Shown here piece by piece: positions 44,001 to 49,182 of a stretch of DNA of 64,000 nt (position 1 is the first letter of the stretch; each line of letters starts with the position of its first letter). The translations under genes and the position numbers were made by a program. This DNA is from Zeugodacus cucurbitae (Eukaryota; Arthropoda; Insecta; Diptera; Tephritidae): the NCBI RefSeq assembly GCF_028554725.1, contig NC_071667.1, forward strand, positions 30,895,501 through 30,959,500. The letters are read 5' to 3'. The notes under the pieces are model-generated. The model did no database searches and was not told where the DNA came from. It was given only the letters and a program-made list of their open reading frames with translations.

Positions 44001-47000
44001 CAGTGAGTTTGAGATGCCGTTCCACAGTTCCCTTATACCGAGATGCTGATGAGTGCTCTCAGAGAGCAGGAGTGCAAGTCGAGTAGAGTATTTCGTGGCT
44101 GTCTGTTGCGATTGCAGCTTTTCGACGTCGAACCTTCCTTGTGTTTGTTGACGGGCATTCTTTGCTGCACAGAGGCGGGTGCGTATCTTCGCTGCGACCA
44201 GATAATGGTCCGAGTCTATATTTGGTCCTCGGAGCGTACGCACGTCTAAAACACAGGAGACATGTCTTCCGTCTATCACAACGTGATCGATTTGGTTCCG
44301 CGTGTTTCGACCAAGTAGCTTGATGTATTTTCTTATGCTGGAATCTGGTACTACAGACGACCATATTTCGGGCCCCAGCGAAGTCGATCAGCCTCAGGCC
44401 GTTTGGCGATGTTTCGTCATGGAGGCTGAATTTTCCGACTGTTGTGCCAAAGACACCTTCTCTACCCACCCTGGCGTTAAAATCACCAAGCACGACTTTT
44501 ACATCGTGGCGGGGGCAGCGCTCATAGGTGCGTTCTAGGCGCTCATAGAAAGCATCTTTGGTCACATCGTCCTTCTCTTCCGTTGGGGCGTGGGCGCAAA
44601 TCAGCGATATGTTGAAGAACCTCGCTTTGATGCGGATTGTGGCTAGACGTTCATCCACCGGGGTGAATGCCAGGACTCTGCGACGGAGTCTCTCTCCCAC
44701 CACAAATCCAACACCAAATTTACGCTCCTTTATATGGCCGCTGTAGTAGATGTCACAAGGACCCACCTTCTTCCGTCCTTGTCCCGTCCATCGCACTTCT
44801 TGGATGGCGGTGATGTCAGCCTTAAGTCGTATGAGGACATCAACCAGCTGGGCAGAGGCACCTTCCCAATTAAGGGTCCGGACATTCCAGGTGCATGCCC
44901 TTATATCATTATCCTTAAAACGTTTGCAGGGGTCGTCATCAAAAGGGGGGTGTCTCATCCGAGGCTTTCGTAGATTTTTCATTGGGGGGTGTTTTTATGT
45001 GGTGGGTCCCAAACCCTACGCACAACCGCATAAGCGGGCTTCGCCTTCTCACTTTAGCTCGCCTTCAAACGGATGTCTGTTGGCTACCCAGAGGATACTT
45101 GGTCTAAAACCGGAAGTCGTGAGCTGCTTGAACCATGTGGAGAAGAATCGTTTCTGGCCACTCCCAAGTGAGTGACAATCAAAAACTTTCCTCACTTGCG
45201 TGAACTTCTACACATGATCCCATCCATCCTTTGTACCGTAGTACAAACTCATCATTCATTACATATAAATAATAATATATTAAAAACTATCGAATATATA
45301 TTTATACTCTCGCAACCTGTTGCACAGAGTATTATAGTTTTGTTCACATAACGGTTGTTTGTGTCACCAAGAAATAAAAGTATTAGATATGGGGTTATAT
45401 ATATATAAATGATCAGGATGACGAGTGGAGTTGAAATCCGGATGTCTGTCCGTCCGTCCATCCGTGCAAGCGATAACTTGAGTAAACATTGAGATATCTT
45501 AATGAAACTTGGAACACATGTTCCTTGGGACCTTCGAAAGCAACCCTCTCGCTTTCGAAAATGAGCAAAATCGGTCCACTGCCACTCCCACAAAATGGCG
45601 AAAACCAAAAACACATAAAGTGTCATAACTAAGCCATAAATAAAGTTATAACAGTAAAATTTGGAATAAAGGATCGCACTAAGAAGGGGCATATTTGGAT
45701 GTAATTTTTTGGGGAAGTGGGCGTGGCCCCGCCCCCAAATTTGTTATTTGTATATATCTCGCAAACCAATGAAGCTATATAAACCAAACTTTCTGCAGTC
45801 GATTCTCTTACGTACCCCACTACACACTATGAAAATAGTTGAAATCGGATAATAACCACGCCCACCTCCCATACAAAGGTTAGGTTGAATATTACTAAAA
45901 GTGGGTTAATTTCAGATAAGAAATGGCAGATGGAAGCTGCATTTTTTTATTTTTTTACAAAATGGAAAATGGGCGTGGCGTCGCCCACTTATGCGTCAAA
46001 ACCATATCTCAGGAACTACTCGACCGATTTCAATGAAACTTGGTTTGTAATATTTTCCTTACCTCCCAATAATATGTTATGAAAATTTGCCAAATCGCTT
46101 CACAACCACGCCTACTTCCTATATACCAGAACTTTGAAGACGATCAGAATCGTTTACTTTACAATGTATAAAGTAAGCACTAGTGAAGATATCGGTGCAG
46201 AACTATGCACAAATACTATGTTTAGAGTGTGACAGCCCCATTCTAAAAATCTCCGAAATCGGAACATAGGTTTTTAAGACCACAGATATCGAACACGAGT
46301 ATCTCCGTGCTTCTAACCTAATATTATGGTTTCCAACTTTCAATGGACTTTATACAATATATATGACGAATATGTGGGTCAAATTGTGTATTATATAATA
46401 TAAATAAAGTTAAATAAATAAATTGCGAGAGTATAAAATGTTCGGTTACACCCGAACTTAGCCCTTCCTTACTTGTTTTTTATAATTTAGCCAAATGATT
46501 TTAAAATCCAATAACTACATAAAGGTATTAGCCCACATGCCGCAATTCTTCATTCAACACTTAAATGATCACATGAGTGCTTTATAAAGAAAATGTCAGC
46601 ATGTCGCAAATCTAATGTTTACTCATTAAAACTTATCGAAGTTTATTTTAAGTTAAACTTTCAATTCCCCGAAACTATTATGGCTCATATTACTTGTTTT
46701 TATTTGTTTCTACAGCTTGTATGAAAAAAAGACACTCAGCTGACTACTGGTCTCTCCTCGACTCGAGATTCGGCTGATCTTTTATTCACACTAGTGGTAA
46801 AGTAAAAGCAGTAAATTGATATAACAGTAAGGAATTTATGCTGGGTAATGTCTATATTGAGGTTTCATAGTATTACCTGTTTGAATCTACTTGCGTATGT
46901 ACAATTGCTTTTAGAAGTCATGTTTACAAAGTTTGTGAGTTAATCAAGAAAACAATAAGTATGCAATTCAATAAACAAACAAATAATGATATATAATTGG

Positions 47001-47774
47001 GATTAAACTGAGAATATTTCCAATCTTTAAAACTTTTTACTACTTTTACTTTAGTTTTGAAAGTTTATTTCCAATAGATACATATATACGTATGTTTGTT
47101 GTAAGATAAAATAATATTAAAGATATCATACCACATTTCGCCTTATCATTGAATAGATCCTCAATAAGTTTCGGGCATTCATTATCAATTGCATAGCAGA
47201 ACTGCTTGAATTTAATAAATCCACCTTTGGCGATAATTTCTATTAAGTTTTTAGACTGCTCCTCATATATGTCAGCGTCATTTAATGAGTTTACATTCAA
47301 TTTTAAATCTTCATCACAATTATTTTCACTTTGGTCTGTTCTAGTACCAATGTTGCCATCTGTTCCGCTGATATTCACAAGTGACGGTGTAACGGAACGA
47401 TTATCACTTTGAGCATTGTCGCCAATCACACTAGCACTACGAGAATTACTACTACTGCATCCAGCAGCACTAGAGCAGCCTTCCTCACCGACAACACCAT
47501 CGCCGTAACTAGTAACTGTGTTGCTGCTACTGCCGCTGCCGCTGCTAACAGCCGTACTCAATTTTCGTTTTATGACCACAGCGCTAGGTGGAGCACTGGA
47601 CGGAGCAGATGCCGTAGAATACGTTTTCAAAAGCAAATCTTCCTCGGACTGTGTTAGCACAGAGTTCTTTACAAGGATCGTCAGAAGATCCGTTTCACAC
47701 AAATCGAGTATTATGCGATCCTTATGCCGCAAAAGCAGCGAACGAACTTCCTCCTCTTCCTCTTCCCGGGACAT
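1..47774 (-). CDS. pyd: polychaetoid (ZO-1/TJP family MAGUK scaffold), whole gene, 3' end outside window
   Basis: Scaffold of the cortical junction: in flies Pyd binds adherens-junction proteins, actin regulators and irregular-chiasm adhesion proteins at the plasma membrane. The CARD reading path joins exons 47774-47132, 37586-37511, 31693-31159, 16992-16823, 13517-11970, 11742-11154, 8081-7848, 7577-7006, 6823-6669, 6604-6505, 5396-5186, 5123-4850, 3631-3502 and 2026-1. Every junction has GT/AG and matching phase, and the sum (7,263 nt) is 2,421 codons without a stop. Domains in order are CARD-like, Pro-rich/basic linker, three PDZ, SH3, guanylate-kinase-like, and a low-complexity tail ending at RGIFD, the sequence at which the ZU5 domain of ZO-1 proteins begins. 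Two other first coding exons and one alternative terminal exon are phase-compatible. Family assignment is near certain. Isoform structure is inferred from phase and splice signals only. Confidence 0.97.
2027..3501 (-). other. pyd intron, no further feature seen
   Basis: A 1.5-kb AT-rich intron between the 3502-3631 exon and the tail exon. I see no convincing ORF, inverted repeat or transposon end in it. Confidence 0.6.
3502..3631 (-). CDS. pyd: pyd exon with conserved SAFELYRKP stretch
   Basis: A 130-bp exon. The acceptor is cttttttaag before 3631 and the donor is GAG|GTAAGTGG. It enters in phase 1 (G|GT) and leaves in phase 2 (AG|). It encodes NIPSHNPERNPLDLAGSR followed by EQRGSAFELYRKPQIGTT. 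The FELYRKP motif is the kind of short conserved island seen in the otherwise disordered ZO-1 tail. Confidence 0.9.
3998..4757 (+). repeat. CTCTCGCAA-family dispersed repeat, copy A
   Basis: The left end is TTTATACTCTCGCA, followed by an imperfect hairpin and ACGGTTGTTTGTA. The right end is GCGAGAGTATAAAATG, then a small hairpin (TTCGG..CCGA) and CCTTTCCTTACTTGTT. The internal part has the family's GTCCGTACGTCCGTGCAACGG stretch. The copy lies wholly inside a pyd intron. Other copies are at 25.4, 30.2, 35.4, 36.7, 39.9 and 45.3 kb. I see no coding capacity. The class of element is not settled. Confidence 0.8.
4850..5123 (-). CDS. pyd: pyd exon: Asn/Gln/Tyr-rich tail segment
   Basis: A 274-bp exon, acceptor atcggcag|GAATCG and donor ATTG|GTAAGTT; it enters in phase 0 and leaves in phase 1. 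It encodes a low-complexity segment (ESSSPRSPNGFFYPP, then His-, Gln-, Asn- and Tyr-rich sequence with YPPPPVNGY). There is no domain. The Pro-rich runs are candidate SH3-binding sequence. Confidence 0.9.
5186..5396 (-). CDS. pyd: pyd exon: proline-rich tail segment
   Basis: A 211-bp exon, acceptor gcaatag|CCGC and donor AATGTG|GTAAGTCC; it enters in phase 2 and leaves in phase 0. It encodes SRNNSVTQADYNKLPKNPH, an Asn/Ser run, and then GPFKPVPPPKPKNYRPPMQ, which contains PxxP-type SH3 ligand motifs. Confidence 0.9.
5397..6504 (-). other. pyd intron, nothing recognised
   Basis: A 1.1-kb AT-rich intron with scattered TGTATG-type simple repeats. The short ORFs on both strands have no recognisable similarity and no splice context. 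Confidence 0.55.
6505..6604 (-). CDS. pyd: pyd exon, small tail segment
   Basis: A 100-bp exon, acceptor ttttttatcag and donor TATAG|GTATGT; phase 1 in and phase 2 out. It encodes DSRSGQLQRPSNLGLENSPR plus KPIVETKTDYGKY. The small exon size and exact phase fit on both sides support it as real although it has no domain. Confidence 0.87.
6669..6823 (-). CDS. pyd: pyd exon, tail segment
   Basis: A 155-bp exon, acceptor ttttttttaag and donor ATCG|GTAATT; phase 2 in and phase 1 out. It encodes RPLPPVGVSSQGPDYARTNH and a Ser/Arg-rich remainder. No domain. Confidence 0.88.
7006..7577 (-). CDS. pyd: pyd exon: Ser-rich linker after the GUK domain
   Basis: A 572-bp exon, acceptor cacttaag|GTACC and donor GCAAA|GTAAGTAC; phase 0 in and phase 2 out. 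It encodes VPYEHAVNAPTNRRQTIDAN, a Pro-rich segment (DLPPRIDRQSKPGLGEIPPP) and SSYDSMSSYDSYNASQLTVQ. The preceding exon ends in PPPYT, giving PPPYTVPYEH across the junction, a PPxY motif that could bind WW domains. Confidence 0.92.
7578..7847 (-). other. short pyd intron
   Basis: A 270-bp intron; it contains only AT-rich sequence and a TGTATG-type run near 7790-7810. Confidence 0.6.
7848..8081 (-). CDS. pyd: pyd exon: acidic/Ser-rich segment after GUK
   Basis: A 234-bp exon (78 codons, phase 0 at both ends). The acceptor is cgaaatgtccttag and the donor ATACG|GTAAGAGG. It encodes PIESLSDDFLFPMTTSRLSY, SSPESDLELSPGPSTS and ends GLPPPYT. Because it starts in phase 0 it can follow either the GUK exon (11154) directly or be omitted when the 9029-10261 terminal exon is used. 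Confidence 0.9.
8082..9028 (-). other. pyd intron / 3' flank of alternative terminal exon
   Basis: AT-rich sequence with a TATGTA simple repeat near 8570-8635. On the minus strand, just after the stop codon at 9029-9031, there is an ATTAAA (9012-9020 region) that could serve as a poly(A) signal for the short-tail isoform. Confidence 0.5.
9029..10261 (-). CDS. pyd: pyd alternative terminal exon (410-residue low-complexity tail)
   Basis: An open exon of 411 codons including the TGA at 9029-9031. The acceptor is ctccatag|TTCCCAG and the start is phase 0, exactly matching the phase-0 end of the GUK exon at 11154. It encodes FPESPNEMIFPPHIAPP, a Pro-rich stretch (SLTPPRPPPLSHE), then Asn/Ser-rich sequence. 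Splicing it in would end the protein about 410 residues after GUK and remove the ZU5-containing tail. It may be an alternative terminal exon or a cassette that is normally skipped. The length of the open frame and the good acceptor argue that it is used. Confidence 0.8.
   Translation of the reverse strand, partial: FPESPNEMIFPPHIAPPCNFPCCRPTSSSVPRYSINRRNSFSLLTNERSLTPPRPPPLSHEINYSSIPNTPAAGKLKQQHCFYKVVPIIKPSLSMPGGLATKYSGVHHSNDANNASLDKVTSQYHSSQPNLLSLSGEQNRESAISQDSMSIENITSAINGLSMINSCDGSLNNTRSSGSIYTASSRNIGRTPHTVEPRTTAYYYNELLQKPAIFDSKLNLLNDTLKEGNHTHEYFNSKTTDQSNSMPRSAESVPLTAVDASAMNNNDALALQTGIYNSHLSVSNKQNNKPTDTPTNAPIVNSNARSAKNDCNGNFEASMPLTVHPSTNSAKIILNNNNRAAAQVEGHVVPTPAARNFSTLNPPSASSIKNSSPPSMHYHHFNKNSYYANNKLRSISAESNNFGSSNERMA
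10262..11153 (-). other. pyd intron, nothing recognised
   Basis: An 890-bp AT-rich intron between the GUK exon and the alternative terminal exon. No repeat ends or coding signal seen. Confidence 0.55.
11154..11742 (-). CDS. pyd: pyd exon: guanylate-kinase-like (GUK) domain
   Basis: A 589-bp exon, acceptor catatcag|GTC and donor TCAAAG|GTAAG; phase 2 in and phase 0 out. It encodes the linker RRSKSLSRENWDDVVFADS and the GUK core: VRPLVLFGPISDLAREKLAK, CRIVRLSNIRDIMDRGKHAL, LDITPNAVDRLNYAQFYPIV and IFLKTDSKHVIKQLRHGL. The P-loop position reads GPISDLAREK instead of a GxxGxGKS/T motif, so the domain cannot bind ATP as an active kinase does. This is the normal state in ZO proteins, where it acts with SH3 as a protein-binding module. 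Confidence 0.96.
11804..11876. repeat. 73-bp inverted-repeat mini-element (MITE-like)
   Basis: GACCCCTATTATGAGTTTGA at the left faces its near-perfect reverse complement (TTCAACTCACAATAGGGACC) at the right. The core carries two imperfect copies of ATCCGTATTGAATCCGCATT-type sequence. It lies in the 227-bp intron between the PDZ/SH3 exon and the GUK exon. It could fold into a long hairpin in the pre-mRNA. Confidence 0.6.
11970..13517 (-). CDS. pyd: pyd exon: rest of PDZ1, PDZ2, PDZ3 and SH3
   Basis: A 1,548-bp exon; acceptor atctatag|AGTTAAC and donor AGAAG|GTACAT; phase 2 at both ends. It completes PDZ1 (VNDRIISVNGVSLENVEYAT), then encodes PDZ2 (VTLSKGNKKEDYGIVLGCRL .. LNLVVLRD), a Ser/Asn/Pro-rich linker, PDZ3 (SVGIRLTGGNESGIFVTAVQ .. 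APGDKILKVNDMDMHGV) and SH3 (IKTHFHCDNPSKGEMPFKAG .. GSWQVLKIGRGHQEMQRG). PDZ2 has the divergent carboxylate-binding loop of ZO proteins, where this domain dimerises. The order PDZ-PDZ-PDZ-SH3 continuing into GUK identifies the ZO subfamily. Confidence 0.97.
14041..15292 (-). mobile_element. 5'-truncated jockey-clade non-LTR retrotransposon (LINE)
   Basis: The minus strand encodes the C-terminal half of a reverse transcriptase: IFEKVLLSKMSPFLHENN, HQFGFRAKHGTVEQ, FLDVAQAFDKVWHEGLL, AGVPQGSVLGPTLYIIYTAD and the active-site block STFADDTAIVS, followed by the thumb and the typical tail domain ending RRDLPAY. One in-frame TGA (15062-15064) interrupts it after WHEGLL. The element ends in a poly(A) tract (poly-T at 14041-14060 on the plus strand) and is flanked by an 11-bp direct repeat, ATGATGAGAAA, at 14030-14040 and 15293-15303. 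This is a classic 5'-truncated insertion by target-primed reverse transcription. The FADD motif fits the jockey clade. Confidence 0.93.
15785..16246. repeat. ATTCG/CGAAT-rich inverted-repeat element, possible hAT-type MITE
   Basis: The left end (CTCTTGGTATTCGATTAATC) and the reverse complement of the right end (CTCTTAAAATTATTCGATTA) are similar. Both sides are packed with variants of GACTATTCGAATAGTCG, AACCGAATAA and CGGTTAACCG, so the element can fold extensively on itself. There is no coding capacity. The hAT assignment rests only on terminal look and length. Confidence 0.55.
16823..16992 (-). CDS. pyd: pyd exon: first part of PDZ1
   Basis: A 170-bp exon; acceptor tttttacag|GGTGAT and donor TTTGCA|GTAAGTGC; phase 0 in and phase 2 out. 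It encodes GDRTTWEYHTVSVTRVPGYG, FGIAVSGGRDNPHFANGD and PSIAVSDVLKGGPAEDRLQ. The GYGFGIAVSGG loop is the carboxylate-binding loop of PDZ1. This is the first exon common to all the N-terminal variants. Confidence 0.96.
17656..18170. repeat. 515-bp long-inverted-repeat element (MITE or foldback)
   Basis: Left arm from CTGGGTATTGGACCAAACTA through GTTAGCCTCCAAAATCGAAA to GATTTCGAAGTTCGAAAAA. The reverse complement of the right arm reads CTGAGTATTGGTTCAAACTT, then TTTAGCCTCCAAAACCGAAA and GATTCGAAGTTCGAAAAA. Arms are about 110-130 bp and diverged, with no ORF of note. It lies in the intron upstream of the PDZ1 exon. Confidence 0.65.
18171..21630. other. pyd intron, anonymous AT-rich DNA
   Basis: No coding signal on either strand. 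Dense TATG/ATAC and TGTG simple repeats occur at 18930-18960 and 19140-19260. No transposon ends recognised. Confidence 0.5.
21631..21985 (-). mobile_element. internally deleted mariner element with transposase remnant
   Basis: Terminal inverted repeats start TTAGGTCTACA(A/G)CTTTGC and continue TTCCGCCGTTTT. They are flanked by TA at 21629-21630 and 21986-21987, the mariner target duplication. The minus strand holds a frameshifted N-terminal transposase fragment (SRHLWEICFYFL, then KKSAAEAAHRMLSDTYGEA), resembling the helix-turn-helix start of mariner transposases. The catalytic part is missing, so the 355-bp element could only move in trans. Confidence 0.85.
21988..25372. other. pyd intron with two CpG-richer segments, no gene supported
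   Basis: Mostly AT-rich. Two segments (about 22740-22930 and 23990-24520) are visibly richer in CpG. Each has a minus-strand TCAGTC initiator match (22741-22746 and 24503-24508). These could be noncoding first exons or promoters of pyd, but I see no start codon plus splice donor arrangement that would prove it. Confidence 0.35.
25373..26288 (+). repeat. CTCTCGCAA-family dispersed repeat, copy B
   Basis: It starts GTATACTCTCGCAACAAAG and ends GCGAGAGTATAAAATG plus AGCCCTTCCATACTTGTT. It includes GTCTGTCTGTCCGTCCGTCC and the GTGGCCCCGCCC motif found in the other copies. The long minus-strand ORF inside it (25343-25972) is shared only as DNA with other copies and shifts frame between them, so I do not treat it as a gene. 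Confidence 0.8.
27004..27735 (-). CDS. pyd: pyd alternative first coding exon (basic N-terminus)
   Basis: Start ATG at 27733-27735 (MKLLKYNSRRHSFKAKQRRT), 244 codons, donor AAAAAG|GTAAAGT in phase 0, which fits the PDZ1 exon (GGT GAT). The segment is Arg/Lys-rich at first, then Tyr/Arg/Gly-rich (GRRSGANPAGPNSINTQARY), and ends in SRSRGSSLTRSVGDREGKEK .. MSNRRRKK. The frame stays open a few codons upstream without another ATG. No known domain. This exon is about 10 kb upstream of PDZ1 and probably has its own promoter. Confidence 0.88.
27736..30181 (-). promoter_or_regulatory. 5' region of the basic-N-terminus pyd isoform, promoter not pinpointed
   Basis: Sequence upstream of the ATG at 27735 should contain the 5' UTR and promoter of this isoform. 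I cannot point to a convincing TATA box or initiator. The rest is AT-rich with TATATG runs near 28180-28245. Confidence 0.3.
30182..30646 (-). repeat. CTCTCGCAA-family repeat, partial copy F
   Basis: A minus-orientation fragment from the GGGGGCGGGGCCACGCCCAC motif to the terminal GTTGCGAGAGTATAAAA. The tail half of the element is missing. The GGACGGACGGACGGAC tract (30474-30495) is the family's internal simple repeat. Confidence 0.75.
31159..31693 (-). CDS. pyd: pyd exon: Pro-rich and basic linker shared by two N-terminal isoforms
   Basis: A 535-bp exon; acceptor gcttgcag|AGAAAAGG and donor TTCTTT|GTAAGT; phase 2 in and phase 0 out. It encodes EKENDRSRRAVSYGG, EPPPPPPPKPAQLMP, a Tyr/Asn-rich segment and KREKLLHRFSDAATLGRKLK plus KKKNTNRTCRSMTEAIEMLA. 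Both the 31792-32126 exon (CGT TAT AG|A) and the 37511-37586 exon (GAC AA|A) end in the right phase to join it. The polylysine stretch may be a nuclear or membrane-binding signal; that is inference. Confidence 0.88.
31792..32126 (-). CDS. pyd: pyd alternative first coding exon (acidic N-terminus)
   Basis: ATG at 32124-32126 begins MASVDYEAHNFICYTVPE, followed by the acidic CSSDVETDDSSDETPYDSMT and a basic LRRQKLYLKHKQKTFVPHPR. The donor TTATAG|GTTAGA is in phase 2, giving RYR|EKEND at the junction with the exon 98 bp further along. There are 111 codons plus 2 nt. No known domain. Start choice rests on the first ATG in frame. Confidence 0.82.
32294..32377. repeat. short pogo/Tigger-like inverted-repeat fragment
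   Basis: TTGAACTATCGTAACTCGAA at the left and its complement in TTCGAGTTATGGAAGTTCAA at the right, followed by CAGTG. The pattern CACTGTTGAACTTCCATAAC is typical of short pogo-like element ends. A related sequence is at 38142-38282. Confidence 0.5.
32450..33147. repeat. inverted-repeat element with internal hairpin (MITE-like)
   Basis: Ends are TTATACCAGTGTGACATTTT and, as reverse complement of the right end, CTATACCAGTGTAAACTATG. Inside there is a second inverted pair, CAATGACCTACGAT (32740-32757) and ATCGTAGGTCATTG (32873-32887). No coding capacity seen. The superfamily is unclear. Confidence 0.6.
33735..34397. repeat. 663-bp MITE with about 47-bp near-perfect terminal inverted repeats
   Basis: ATATCGCTCATTTACTTGAA continuing TAGTGTCACAACTCAAAAAA then (C/G)ACGATTTTT is present at both ends in inverted orientation with one mismatch. 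The interior contains several diverged copies of a unit around AAAACGACAC(A/T), e.g. AAAAACGACACTCATCAG, AAGAACGACATATTTTGT and AAAAACGACACATTTGAC. The nearly identical ends suggest a young insertion. Confidence 0.75.
34398..35378. other. pyd intron, nothing recognised
   Basis: AT-rich DNA without coding signal or inverted repeats that I can identify. Confidence 0.5.
35379..36212 (-). repeat. CTCTCGCAA-family dispersed repeat, copy D
   Basis: Minus orientation. It starts AACAAGTAAGGAAAGGCTAA with the TTCGGGCACAACCGA hairpin and TTTTATACTCTCGCAA. It contains GGGGCGGGGCAACGCCCAC and ends ATGAGAGTATAAAAAC. Full-length by comparison with copies A-C. Confidence 0.78.
36694..37043 (-). repeat. CTCTCGCAA-family repeat, short internally deleted copy E
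   Basis: It keeps both ends (AACAAGTAAGGAAGAGCTAA with TTCGGTTGTAACCGAA; and TGTTGCGAGAGTATAAAA) but only about 350 bp in total. It lies about 480 bp from copy D in the same orientation. Confidence 0.72.
37511..37586 (-). CDS. pyd: pyd small exon following the CARD exon
   Basis: A 76-bp exon; acceptor taaattattttcag|ATGCGG and donor GACAA|GTAAGTAT; phase 1 in and phase 2 out. It encodes AAVNNTSPCEDKIQKELEPI and EYIDK. Its phases fit exactly between the CARD exon (TGT G|) and the 31159-31693 exon (AA|A), which is the main sequence evidence that the CARD exon belongs to pyd. Confidence 0.82.
38142..38282. repeat. pogo-like fragment related to 32294-32377
   Basis: Contains TTAAACTTCCATAACTCGGA, TTAACTTCCATTACTCGGAA and TATAACTCGAAG, then ATTATGGTGATTCGA. 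The last block matches the complement of the TCGAATCACCATAAT part of the 32.3-kb fragment. A nearby AT-rich stretch (38283-39918) has no other recognisable feature except a plus-strand TATATAAA at 38697. Confidence 0.45.
39919..40600 (-). repeat. CTCTCGCAA-family repeat, degraded copy G
   Basis: Minus orientation. It begins AGTAAGGAAGAGCGAAGTTA and ATACTTTCGCAATTTA, contains GGGGAGGAGCCACGCCCACT and CAGTGCCAAGGAATATG, then loses similarity. The far end is missing. Confidence 0.65.
41990..45228 (-). mobile_element. near full-length RTE-like non-LTR retrotransposon (LINE), about 3.2 kb
   Basis: A single minus-strand polyprotein. The first part is an apurinic endonuclease (ACTWNVRTLNWEGASAQLV, ITAIQEVRWTGQG, LICAHAPTEE, VVLGDFNARVG, then SDHYLV). 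Reverse transcriptase follows (SVLCPIHKKGD, NYRGISLLNIAYKVL, GFRPGKSTTDQIF, FRQGDSLS, LLAYADDIDIIG), with a C-terminal RLRWLGHVVRM and GRGRPPLRWRDQVE block ending in a stop near 42003. One frameshift near 44310, just after a TW in the endonuclease, separates the two frames (44059-44982 and 42003-about 44312). Otherwise it is open. The 5' leader extends to about 45225. The 3' end runs into a CATA/TATG-rich tract. Confidence 0.9.
45301..46477 (+). repeat. CTCTCGCAA-family dispersed repeat, copy C (longest)
   Basis: It starts TTTATACTCTCGCAACCTGT and ends TTGCGAGAGTATAAAATG, TTCGGTTACACCCGAA hairpin and CCCTTCCTTACTTGTT. It has three CCACGCCC or GCGTGGC motifs inside. It is adjacent (about 75 bp) to the 5' end of the RTE-like element. 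Confidence 0.82.
46478..47131 (-). other. pyd intron after the CARD exon, nothing recognised
   Basis: AT-rich intron sequence with no coding signal. Confidence 0.5.
47132..47774 (-). CDS. pyd: pyd alternative first coding exon: CARD-like domain split by a Ser-rich insert
   Basis: ATG at 47772-47774 (MSREEEEEEVRSLLLRHKD); an in-frame ATG 33 nt upstream is possible. The first half reads RSLLLRHKDRIILDLCETD and LLTILVKNSVLTQSEEDLLL, the pattern of CARD helices 1-3. After about 120 residues of Ser/Gly/Asn-rich sequence comes SKNLIEIIAKGGFIKFKQFC and YAIDNECPKLIEDLFND, the pattern of CARD helices 4-6 (aLLdxLxxkGxxaFxxFcxaL). The donor is TGTG|GTATGATA in phase 1, fitting the 37511-37586 exon. CARDs assemble signalling filaments. 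CARD plus PDZ-SH3-GUK is also the layout of CARMA proteins, so this could link junctions to a CARD partner. Membership in pyd is inferred from strand, phase and splice sites. It could instead be a separate small gene. Confidence 0.78.
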
Positions 47775-49182
47775 TTTGTAATAAACAACACTACGCTTAA
47801 AACACAAAAATGGTGAAACTCACACACAGCTGCATAAAACGAACACAAACAAACGATTCACATGTATTTCTGCTTGTATTGCACGCACACGAATATAATA
47901 TGTATGCATACATACATAAGTATGTACGTATTATTCGTAGTACGTTATATTTACACTACGTTCAATTATATGGACGATATTTCTTTCTTATTCGTTATTT
48001 TTATGCACATTTTTTAGCAATTCAAATTTCGTTAGCATTTTTCACATAAATTGCACTAAGCATTGAATATTTGTATGTATGAATAAAACTTTTCAATAAA
48101 TGTTAGAGAAACGCGTTTTCAATGAAGTTAGCGCTCCAACCATTACACTTCCGTTCTCTACAAACTTTAACACCACACTGACCCAAACACCAAAATATCT
48201 ACATCGAAATTACGTTCCAAACCGGCTTCCCTTGAGTTGGCACTGAAACAACAATAGCAATGCTAAGCAAAATATCCGAACATAACAAATGGATTGTAAT
48301 AACAAAGGCACAAATGAACACTAACAACAAGCACAGAAAATCCAAACGTGAGAGAAGCTAGCAATGTGGTGAACCCTAGTTAAGTGCATATTCTCCCGAG
48401 CATCTGTGTCTGACTATGTTTGTAAATACAAATACATATGTATAACGTGTGTGTGTCTATGGCTTTTGGTGGGAGAGTGCATTCGAAATGCATGTACCTA
48501 ATGGCTGGCTGTGTGCCTACCTGGCTGATACATAGATAACAGTGGTGAATTTTTTATGTATACTCGTAAGTACATACGTAATTGCTATCTGTTGCTTTTA
48601 CAAATTCACCTCATTACTGTATAGTGTTTGAAAATGAAAATTTCAAAATCGAATATATCGGTCGTTATACAATCATTATGGCAAAATATACATTATTAGA
48701 CTACAAAAAAAGAAAGGTTTACATTCGGGTGCAGCCGAATATTAACCTTATTTCATATTAATTTATGAATATTAAATGTAAGAATCAGAGGCATGGACGT
48801 CTTTGCGGGCGTCTGCAAAAATTTCTATCTGAATGATATGTGAGTCGATTACAAATAACCTGTAGAACGGAAGTCATTATTTGTTACGTATTGCCTGATT
48901 TTCTAAATTTTTACTCATTATAATCTAAAAATAAATTTCTAAAATCCCATGAAATATTCGGCATCAAGTCAACCAGGAACCATTATAATAAGTATATTGG
49001 CACAAGTACAAGTTCTGAATCGATTTCATATGATTTTTTGTAATACACCAATTATTTCACCCACAGGCCGAAAGTCATTATATTTAGTATGTGGGACTTA
49101 TTTTACTTCTTTTCAACATCAACCTGTTGTCCAAAATAATACTGTCACTTCATTATTAGATCGTACATTATATATTGGAGGA
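47775..49182. other. intergenic region upstream of pyd
   Basis: Should contain the distal pyd promoter. The stretch 48710-48750 (GGTTTACATTCGGGTGCAGC) resembles the tail of the CTCTCGCAA repeat family. A plus-strand open stretch at 48949-49200 has no recognisable similarity. Confidence 0.4.

Noticed and set aside
42122..44973. Several plus-strand ORFs of 60-110 residues
   Set aside because: Antisense shadows of the RTE-like LINE polyprotein.
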